From the NCBI GenBank assembly GCA_002469765.1, contig DKNS01000090.1, positions 1-6,826 on the forward strand: a stretch of DNA of 6,826 nt, written 5' to 3'. Of this stretch, positions 1-5,670 are shown piece by piece (within the stretch, counting starts at the first letter, position 1; every line of letters begins with the position of its first letter). A program made the translations under genes and the position numbers. Source of the DNA: Flavobacteriales bacterium UBA7382 (GTDB taxonomy: Bacteria > Bacteroidota > Bacteroidia > Flavobacteriales_D > Sanyastnellaceae). The notes under the pieces were generated by a model. The model ran no database searches. It was not told the origin of the DNA and saw only the letters and a list, made by a program, of their open reading frames with translations.

Positions 1-75
1 CCTTCCAACAGGCCCGCAATTAAAAAGTTCGTGGACCGTGAACCTTTCTTCAAGCATCCTGTTCTTCTGTCGTAA
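1..75 (+). CDS. possible C-terminal fragment of an unidentified protein
   Basis: Frame 1 is open from the window edge for 24 codons and ends at TAA (73-75), 47 bases before the photolyase. The peptide is charged and aromatic (for example RPAIKKFVDREPFF) and reads like a soluble protein tail, but I cannot assign it to a family. Two competitors exist: plus frame 2 is open to TGA at 92-94, and on the minus strand an ATG at 57-55 opens a 19-codon frame to the edge that could be the start of a divergent gene. The fragment is too short to decide by codon use, so confidence is low. Confidence 0.3.
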   Translation, partial: PSNRPAIKKFVDREPFFKHPVLLS

Positions 76-122
76 TCGTAAGGTGTTTTGATCCAATTAC
101 TTGGAACAAAGGGCGGCCCGCC

Positions 123-1442
123 ATGAGCTCACTCCCCCAAGAAAAAATCGCCCTTCATTGGTTCCGCCGTGACTTGCGCTGGCACGACAACCGGGCCCTG
201 CATGCGGCCCTGGATTCCGGCCATGCCGTGCTGCCATTTTTCGTGTTCGACCGTGCCATTCTGGACGACCTCAATGCGAAAGACGACTCGAGGGTGACGT
301 TCCTCCACGACCGACTGACATCCATGGACGGACAAGCCCGAGCGCATGGCTCTGGCATGTGGGTCGAGCACGGGCATCCCCTCGACGTGTTGACCTCGTT
401 GTGCGACCGCTTCGACGTCGCTGAGGTGCACACGAATGAGGACTACGAGCCGTACGCCTCGAAGCGTGATGCGAATGTTCGCGAGGCTCTCAAAGCCCTT
501 GGCGTGGCCTTCCACACCCACAAGGACCATGTGGTGAAAGCCCCAGGGGAAGTGACCAAACCCGACGGCCTTCCCTACACCGTGTTCACACCTTACAGCA
601 AAAGGTGGCACGCGAACTTGGTCGAGGCCGACCTCAAGTCGGCACCCTCAGAAAATCACCTCGACGCCCTTGTCGCTTGGGGTGGGAAGGACGTGCCCAG
701 CCTGCAAACCATGGGATTTCAGCGAAGCGCCATTGAAGCGCCTGAAGCCCTAGTGGAATTGGATGTGCTAAAGCATTACGCAGACAAGCGGGACCTGCCA
801 GCGACCCGCGGGACCACACGCATCAGCGTGCACCTGCGGTTTGGCACGGTGAGCATCCGAGAATTGGCAAAGCTTGGGTTCAAGCACAGCGAAAAATGGC
901 TGACGGAACTGATTTGGCGTGATTTCTACCAAACCATCATCCACGCCTTCCCACACAGCGCCAAGGACGCCTTTAAACCCAAGTACGACCGCATCCCTTG
1001 GCGGCACGACGACGCCCACTTTGAAGCTTGGAAGTCTGGCATGACAGGGTATCCCCTGGTGGACGCCGGCATGCGTGAACTGAATGCCACGGGGTTCATG
1101 CACAACCGCGTACGGATGGTGGTGGCCTCCTTCTTTTGCAAGCACCTTCTGCTGGACTGGCGGTTGGGAGAGCGTTACTTCGCTGAGAAGTTGCTCGACT
1201 TTGAGTTGGCCAGCAACACCGGTGGATGGCAGTGGGCCTCTGGATCGGGGTGCGACGCAGCACCTTACTTTCGGGTGTTCAACCCGACCTCCCAACTCGA
1301 GAAATTCGACAAGCAACTCGCCTACGTGCACAAATGGGTTCCAGAGTTCGGCACATCGCGTTATCCCGCCCCCATCGTCGAACACAAAATGGCGCGTCAA
1401 CGGGCAATCGACACCTACAAACAAGCCCTCGCGTCAGGTTGA
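123..1442 (+). CDS. deoxyribodipyrimidine photolyase / cryptochrome family protein (class I)
   Basis: This is a cytoplasmic flavoprotein of the photolyase family, which uses near-UV/blue light to split cyclobutane pyrimidine dimers through reduced FAD. It has 439 residues, slightly shorter than E. coli PhrB (472). The N-terminal antenna (Rossmann-like) domain begins with HWFRRDLRWHDN at residues 12-23. The FAD-binding helical domain covers about 225-435 and contains TRGTTRISVHLRFG (228-241), ELIWRDFY (262-269), TGYPLVDAGMREL (308-320), GFMHNR (324-329) and NTGGWQWASG (365-374). By alignment with PhrB, Asn365 matches the flavin N5-contacting Asn378, and Trp369, Trp346 and Trp293 match the triad Trp382, Trp359 and Trp306, so photoreduction looks intact. 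Trp265 and Glu262 lie in the dimer-recognition motif. The ATG fits the family start; AAAGGG (108-113) is a possible weak ribosome site. The antenna cofactor cannot be told from sequence, and a cryptochrome (signalling) role is not excluded. The CoA-transferase gene follows after 24 bases. Confidence 0.95.
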   Translation: MSSLPQEKIALHWFRRDLRWHDNRALHAALDSGHAVLPFFVFDRAILDDLNAKDDSRVTFLHDRLTSMDGQARAHGSGMWVEHGHPLDVLTSLCDRFDVAEVHTNEDYEPYASKRDANVREALKALGVAFHTHKDHVVKAPGEVTKPDGLPYTVFTPYSKRWHANLVEADLKSAPSENHLDALVAWGGKDVPSLQTMGFQRSAIEAPEALVELDVLKHYADKRDLPATRGTTRISVHLRFGTVSIRELAKLGFKHSEKWLTELIWRDFYQTIIHAFPHSAKDAFKPKYDRIPWRHDDAHFEAWKSGMTGYPLVDAGMRELNATGFMHNRVRMVVASFFCKHLLLDWRLGERYFAEKLLDFELASNTGGWQWASGSGCDAAPYFRVFNPTSQLEKFDKQLAYVHKWVPEFGTSRYPAPIVEHKMARQRAIDTYKQALASG

Positions 1443-1466
1443 GTTGAACCCCAGTACCTTCAAGGC

Positions 1467-2534
1467 ATGGAAGGTGTGTTGAAAGACATCCGCGTCCTCG
1501 ACTTGTCGAGCGTATTGGCTGGACCCTTGGCGGGAACCTTCCTGGCCGAATGCGGGGCCGACGTGACCAAGGTGGAAGCCCCAGGAGGCGACGTCACCCG
1601 CTCCTGGAAACTCCCTGGAGAAGCCCCTGGCTCTTCTTCATCTTACTACGAGGCGGCCAACCATGGAAAAATGGTGGTGTCCCACAACCTCAAAACTGCC
1701 GAAGGAAAGGCGTGGCTTCAAGACAGCCTGGCCAACGCCGATGTGCTACTTCAAAACATGAAATGGGTGGACCTCGACGCGATGGGGCTCTTGCCAGATC
1801 AACTGACAGATGCCTTTCCTCGCCTGGTTCACGTGAGGTTGGTCGGTTTTGAGCAGAACCCTGAGCGTCTGGCCTACGACGTTGTCGTGCAGGCGGAATC
1901 TGGATTCATGTCCATGAACGGCAACCCAGATGGGCCGGCCACCAAGATGCCCGTGGCCATGATGGACATCTTGGCCTCTCATCAAATGCGAACGGCTGTA
2001 CTTGGAGGGTTGTTTCACCGCGAACGCACGGGCCTGGGAGGCTACGCAGAAGTGAGCTTGTGGGGCTCAGGGCTTACGGCTTTGGCCAACCAAGGCACAC
2101 AATGGCTCATGCGTCAACAGGTTCCACAGCGGATGGGCTCGGCCCACCCCAACATCGCCCCCTACGGCGACGTGTTGTCCTGCCGAGACGGCGACCTTGT
2201 GTTGGCTGTGGGCAGCGACGTCCAATTCAGATCCCTGTGCAAGGTGTTGGAGTGCGAAAGTCTGGCGAACGACCCTCGCTTCAAGATCAATGTCCAACGG
2301 GTGAAGCACCGGGCCGCCTTGGTGACCGCCTTGAATGCGTCCTCAAGCCAGGCCTCACGCACCGACTTGCTTGCAGCCTTTGTGGATTGTCGTGTGCCTG
2401 CAGGTGCCGTACACAGCGTTCAAGAGGCCTTGGACGACGAGACTGCCCAACCCTACCTCACAGGACAGGGCGCCAACCGCAAGGTGAAAACCAGCGCCAT
2501 TCGCTGGGGTCAATCGGGGATGCGCAAGGCGTAA
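1467..2534 (+). CDS. CaiB/BaiF (class III) CoA-transferase family protein
   Basis: Family III CoA-transferases move coenzyme A between carboxylic acids in the cytoplasm through enzyme-bound acyl intermediates on an aspartate. The 355 residues run from the N-terminal VLDLSSVLAGPLAGTFLAE (10-28) and GADVTKVEAPGGD (30-42), through YDVVVQAESGFMSMNG (137-152), to the segment MPVAMMDILAS (161-171), where Asp167 sits at the family's catalytic aspartate position. SAHPNIAPYGDV (225-236) and VPAGAV (310-315) are further family signatures. It is somewhat shorter than typical members (about 380-410), mainly at the C-terminus. The substrate cannot be inferred: members include formyl-CoA, carnitine, succinate/mesaconate and racemase-type enzymes, and no partner dehydrogenase, hydratase or second transferase subunit lies nearby. 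It starts 24 bases after the photolyase stop without a clear Shine-Dalgarno sequence. Its last 25 bases overlap the convergent transglycosylase gene. Confidence 0.93.
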   Translation: MEGVLKDIRVLDLSSVLAGPLAGTFLAECGADVTKVEAPGGDVTRSWKLPGEAPGSSSSYYEAANHGKMVVSHNLKTAEGKAWLQDSLANADVLLQNMKWVDLDAMGLLPDQLTDAFPRLVHVRLVGFEQNPERLAYDVVVQAESGFMSMNGNPDGPATKMPVAMMDILASHQMRTAVLGGLFHRERTGLGGYAEVSLWGSGLTALANQGTQWLMRQQVPQRMGSAHPNIAPYGDVLSCRDGDLVLAVGSDVQFRSLCKVLECESLANDPRFKINVQRVKHRAALVTALNASSSQASRTDLLAAFVDCRVPAGAVHSVQEALDDETAQPYLTGQGANRKVKTSAIRWGQSGMRKA

Positions 2535-3445
2535 ACCTGGCCTTCCCCCACCTCCAAGTGATCTCGCCGCAGCCATGGGTTGAAGGCCTTCAACTCCCGC
2601 AGATTGGTGCCCTGGGTGATGGCAAAAGATGCCAAATCTTCAATGCCATCCGTCACGAGCACCTCGCGACCTTCCAACGGTGCGTACACGTCCTGCGCCG
2701 TGAGTTGGAACCCAAATTGGTCCGGCTTTTCCATCACTTCGCGCAACGCCACCAAACGGTACACGTAACGCGCCGTTTCCGAGTTGAGATGGAGGTCCCA
2801 GTAGTTGTTGACGTGCTGGGCCGCCAGAGACTTGGTCACACCAGACATGCCCATGTTGTAAGAGGCTGCTGCCAAGACCCAACTGCCCAACTTCTCATGG
2901 GCCTCTTTGAGGTACCCGCATGCGGCGCGGGTGGCCAATTCCACGTGGTAACGCTGGTCGACCGTCGAGGCCACTTCCAACCCGTATTCAGGTCCAGTCC
3001 GCTTCATGAATTGCCAAAAACCGGCAGCCCCCGCGGGACTCACCACCTGGCTCAAACCGCTCTCAATGACCGCGAGGTATTTGAAATCTAAGGGCACACC
3101 TTCCTCTTCCAAAATCGGCTCGATCACGGGGAACCACCGGGCCGCCCGCTTCAAGTACAACATCGTGGAGCTGTGCCGGTAAGTGTTCACAATCAACTCA
3201 CGGTCCAAGGCTTCCACCACCCCGAATCGATCCAACGGAACAGGCTCCCCGAACAACGCCAAATCGTCTGGCACCGCCGGTGAAATCACTGGCGAGTGCT
3301 GCTTGGGGGCCGCCTCAAAATCCGGCACTTTGCTGGCGTTGGTGGGTGCAATCCACCATGCGCCAGAAGCAAACAAGACCAAGCCCATCCCAAGGGCATT
3401 TTGTCGGGGCATCCAAGTCCTCTTCATGACCGGTGAAGTTCTCAT
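2510..3445 (-). CDS. MltD-like lytic transglycosylase (SLT domain) with degenerate LysM-like tail
   Basis: Enzymes of this family cut the MurNAc-GlcNAc bond of peptidoglycan, forming 1,6-anhydro-MurNAc ends, in the periplasm. The 311-residue product begins with a basic stretch and a hydrophobic segment (about 17-33) followed by a plausible cleavage region near APTNA-SK, so it is probably exported. It is not an obvious lipoprotein, since no cysteine follows the hydrophobic core. The SLT domain spans about 105-235: LAVIESGLSQ (124-133) carries the catalytic Glu128, followed by SPAGAAGFWQFM (136-147), AAASYNMG (192-199) and ETARYVYR (223-230). Residues about 262-310 look like a LysM repeat (LASFAITQGTNLRELKAFNP) whose usual GDTL motif is replaced by GIEDL. 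The start could instead be Met7 (3427) or Met12 (3412); each keeps a usable signal peptide. It overlaps the CoA-transferase tail-to-tail and lies 70 bases downstream of the epimerase gene, so co-transcription with it is plausible. Confidence 0.92.
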   Translation of the reverse strand: MRTSPVMKRTWMPRQNALGMGLVLFASGAWWIAPTNASKVPDFEAAPKQHSPVISPAVPDDLALFGEPVPLDRFGVVEALDRELIVNTYRHSSTMLYLKRAARWFPVIEPILEEEGVPLDFKYLAVIESGLSQVVSPAGAAGFWQFMKRTGPEYGLEVASTVDQRYHVELATRAACGYLKEAHEKLGSWVLAAASYNMGMSGVTKSLAAQHVNNYWDLHLNSETARYVYRLVALREVMEKPDQFGFQLTAQDVYAPLEGREVLVTDGIEDLASFAITQGTNLRELKAFNPWLRRDHLEVGEGQVYALRIPD

Positions 3446-3515
3446 CCCCGGATCAATCAGAAGCCTCCCCAGATTCAGGTTGCCAACGCCTCACGCGCCG
3501 GAGTCGTGAACAAAT

Positions 3516-4073
3516 TCAAAAAGGACTCTCGAACGACGCGAAGGCAGAAGCCGCTTGGTCGCGTTCGCTCACAAGGGGGCGTTCCACCCTCCAATCAATG
3601 CCCAAGTTCGGGTCGTTCCATGCCAAAGATTGCTCCGACTTGGGGTGGTAAGTGTCTGTGCACTGATATTGGAGGGTGGAACCATCTTCCATCGCCAAAA
3701 ACCCATGGGCGAATCCCACTGGGATCCACAGCTGCCAGCGGTTCTCTGAACTCAACTCCACCGCCACGTGCTGCCCAAACGTCGGGCTTTCCTTTCTCAG
3801 ATCTACAGCCACATCCAACACCCGCCCTCGGGTGACACGCACGAGTTTGCCTTGACCGTGAGGCGGGACTTGAAAGTGCATTCCGCGCAACACGCCCTCA
3901 CGCGACACGCTTTCATTGCTTTGTTTAAAATGAACAGATTGCCCCACAATCTCCTGGAAAGCATGCATGTTCCACGTCTCTGTAAAGCTGCCGCGCTCGT
4001 CTTCGAACATGCGCGGCCGAACAAGCATCACGCCTTCCAATCGGGTGGTTTCAAATTGCATGGAAACTGTCAT
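3516..4073 (-). CDS. rfbC: dTDP-4-dehydrorhamnose 3,5-epimerase
   Basis: This cytoplasmic cupin enzyme epimerises C3 and C5 of dTDP-4-keto-6-deoxyglucose, the third step of dTDP-L-rhamnose synthesis for surface polysaccharides. From the ATG at 4073 it has 185 residues, the usual family length. Signatures are FEDERGSFTE (23-32), FKQSNESVSREGVLRGMHFQ (49-68) with His66 at the catalytic-base position, the cupin strand VDLRKESPTFGQ (90-101), WIPVGFAHGF (116-125), QYQCTDTYHP (135-144) with Tyr136 as likely general acid, and WNDPNLGIDW (152-161). The frame extends upstream to an ATG at 4151, but those 26 residues do not resemble the family and would overlap the divergent acetyltransferase, so I prefer 4073. 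Met at 4061 (181 residues) is equally plausible by alignment. The partners rfbA, rfbB and rfbD are not in this window. The family also contains 3-epimerases and 5-epimerases for other dTDP sugars, so the exact product is inferred. Confidence 0.93.
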   Translation of the reverse strand: MTVSMQFETTRLEGVMLVRPRMFEDERGSFTETWNMHAFQEIVGQSVHFKQSNESVSREGVLRGMHFQVPPHGQGKLVRVTRGRVLDVAVDLRKESPTFGQHVAVELSSENRWQLWIPVGFAHGFLAMEDGSTLQYQCTDTYHPKSEQSLAWNDPNLGIDWRVERPLVSERDQAASAFASFESPF

Positions 4074-4141
4074 GGGGGATTCAACAAGCAACGCATGGAC
4101 CCAGAAGGCCACGCCCGCCAAGGTACGGCTATCTTCGCGCG

Positions 4142-4678
4142 GTGTTGACATCTGAACTGCATCGTTTGAGGGCCATGGAGCCTGCCGACGTAGACCTGCT
4201 GATGATGTGGGAAAACGCCAGCGAAGACTGGTGGATGGGCGCCACGCTCTCCCCCATCAGTCGAGCTGCAATGACCACCTTCGTCGAGGGCAGTCAGGGC
4301 CTGTTTGAAGCGCGTCAAGTCAGGTTGATGGTGGAAGCCCGCCTGGTGGACTCCTGGCGGACCGTGGGTGCTGTAGACCTGTACGATTTCGACCCGCGGC
4401 AACTTCGTGCGGGGATGGCCATCCACATCGACGTCACGAAACGACGTGAAGGACATGGCCATGCGGCGCTCCAATTGATGCTGGCCTATGCGGAAACGCA
4501 TCTCCACTTGCGCCAGGTTTACGCAGAAATCCCCGGCAGCCACCAAGGCTCCCTGGACTTGTTCCGCAAGGCTGGTTTTGGCCACGAATCGGTGCGCACC
4601 TCGTGGATTCGAACCTCAGACGGCACTTGGACCGACGTGCACACGTTGCAACACATCTTCAACTCGGAAACCTCATGA
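4142..4678 (+). CDS. GNAT family N-acetyltransferase (RimJ/SpeG-like)
   Basis: GNAT enzymes transfer acetyl from acetyl-CoA to an amine of a small molecule or protein. The 178-residue product shows the N-terminal pattern HRLRAMEPADVDLLMMWEN (7-25) typical of the RimJ/SpeG-like branch, a substrate-side strand GAVDLYDFD (76-84), the acetyl-CoA pyrophosphate loop RREGHGHA (101-108, fitting R-x-x-G-x-G/A) after the beta-4 strand AGMAIHIDV, and the C-terminal SLDLFRKAGF (137-146) found in many members. The substrate is unknown. The first ATG in frame (4175) would remove the conserved HRLRA stretch, so translation probably starts at GTG 4142 or TTG 4145; I chose GTG. The start lies 68 bases from the divergent epimerase start. 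Its TGA overlaps the mltG ATG (ATGA, 4675-4678), which suggests translational coupling. Confidence 0.88.
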   Translation: MLTSELHRLRAMEPADVDLLMMWENASEDWWMGATLSPISRAAMTTFVEGSQGLFEARQVRLMVEARLVDSWRTVGAVDLYDFDPRQLRAGMAIHIDVTKRREGHGHAALQLMLAYAETHLHLRQVYAEIPGSHQGSLDLFRKAGFGHESVRTSWIRTSDGTWTDVHTLQHIFNSETS

Positions 4679-5670
4679 AGACTTGGCCCACATGGTTCGC
4701 GGCGGCCGCGGTGGTTGTGGTGTTGGTGGCAGGTGCAGGCAGTTGGAGCTGGAATCACTTCGTCAGTGGCACATGGACGTCGTCACCTTTGGTGGTCCAG
4801 CTTTCTCCTGAGATGGGCCCACAAGGGCAACTGGAAGCCCTTGAGAAAGCGTGGGAAGGCACGTCAGGCGAACGGGTGATTCGCCATGTGGTTTGGCGTG
4901 GATGGGAAGGGCGCATGAAGGCAGGCCAATTCACCTTCAAACCGGAGGAATCTGTCGAAACCTCGGCCGAGCGCCTGGTGACTGGCGACCGAGATGCAGT
5001 GAAGGTCGTGGTGCCCTCCGGCCGCGATGTGGGACCCCTCGCGGGCGCTGTGGCGCGCCGCTTGTTCGCAGACAGCGCCACGTTGGCCCAGTGGTTTTCA
5101 CGCGACAGCATCATGTGGCGGATTTTACCCAACACTTATGAGATGTGGTGGGAGACGGATGCGGAGGGCGTGGCTTTACGATTGCTCCGCGAGCACCGAG
5201 CATGGTGGAACGAGGACCGCATCGCGGCGGCGGCGGCGCAAGGGTTGACCCCTCGGGAAGCGACAGTGCTTGCCTCCATCGTGCAATCCGAAACAGCCGT
5301 GATTGCCGAAGCTCCTGTGGTGGCGGGTCTGTATCTGAACCGACTCAAGAAGGGCATGCTGCTCCAAGCAGACCCCACGTTGATTTTCGCGTTAGGCGAC
5401 CCCAGCATCCGACGTGTGCTCGACGCGCATAAAAGCGTGGAATCCCCTTACAACACCTACAAGCACAAAGGCCTTCCTCCTGGCCCCATCCGCTTCGTGG
5501 ACCCGAGGTACTTGCAAAGCGTGCTGCACCCCTCCGCGCACCGCGACCTTTACATGTGCGCGAGGCCTGGAGGGGACGGCACCCACGATTTTGCGCGGAC
5601 CTACCGTGAACATTTGCGCAACGCACGTGCTTACCAAAACTGGTTGAACAACCAACGCATTTTCCGTTGA
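4675..5670 (+). CDS. mltG: endolytic murein transglycosylase MltG (YceG-like)
   Basis: MltG is an inner-membrane enzyme with a periplasmic domain that cuts nascent glycan strands and is thought to help terminate peptidoglycan polymerisation. From ATG 4675 it has 331 residues (E. coli about 340). One membrane segment lies near residues 7-24 (FAAAAVVVVLVAGAG) after a short N-terminus with Lys2. The LysM-like stretch KAGQFTFKPEESVETSAERL (82-101) precedes the YceG catalytic domain: VPSGRD (113-118), PNTYEMWWETD (152-162), LTPREATVLASIVQSETA (191-208), YLNRLKKGMLLQADPTLIFALGD (220-242) and SPYNTYKHKGLPPGPI further on. Glu206 in QSETA matches the catalytic Glu218 of E. coli MltG. The frame also opens at an ATG at 4603, but that would overlap GNAT by 76 bases and place 24 non-family residues before the membrane segment. 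The ATGA overlap with GNAT and the TTGA overlap with the next gene suggest an operon. Confidence 0.95.
   Translation: MKTWPTWFAAAAVVVVLVAGAGSWSWNHFVSGTWTSSPLVVQLSPEMGPQGQLEALEKAWEGTSGERVIRHVVWRGWEGRMKAGQFTFKPEESVETSAERLVTGDRDAVKVVVPSGRDVGPLAGAVARRLFADSATLAQWFSRDSIMWRILPNTYEMWWETDAEGVALRLLREHRAWWNEDRIAAAAAQGLTPREATVLASIVQSETAVIAEAPVVAGLYLNRLKKGMLLQADPTLIFALGDPSIRRVLDAHKSVESPYNTYKHKGLPPGPIRFVDPRYLQSVLHPSAHRDLYMCARPGGDGTHDFARTYREHLRNARAYQNWLNNQRIFR
5224..5238 (+). repeat. (GCG)5 trinucleotide tract inside mltG
   Basis: Five perfect GCG codons in a row encode Ala184-Ala188 of MltG, just before the catalytic-domain core. Length changes here would keep the frame and alter only a poly-alanine helix, so it is most likely a harmless compositional tract. 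Confidence 0.85.

Noticed and set aside
768..1424. Long minus-strand open frame of 218 codons opposite the photolyase
   Set aside because: It is antisense to a well-conserved enzyme, its peptide resembles no family I know, and GC-rich coding DNA commonly opens such frames.
2060..3091. Plus-strand open frame of 343 codons across the CoA-transferase and MltD-like genes
   Set aside because: It is out of frame or antisense to two clearly conserved proteins, and its Arg/Pro/Gly-rich product is typical of a shadow frame.
3446..3515. Gap between the epimerase and MltD-like genes searched for a terminator or promoter
   Set aside because: No stem-loop with a T-run and no good TAnnTTTG element was found on the minus strand.
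4118..4137. Bacteroidota-like -7 elements (TAnnTTTG) in the divergent gap: TATCTTCG at 4130-4137 (+) and TACCTTGG at 4125-4118 (-)
   Set aside because: Each has a mismatch in the core and no TTG-type -33 element at proper spacing, so chance matches are likely.
4145..4150. TTGACA, a perfect sigma-70 -35 hexamer
   Set aside because: No -10 hexamer follows at 16-18 bases, it lies within the first codons of the GNAT gene, and this consensus is not typical of Bacteroidota.
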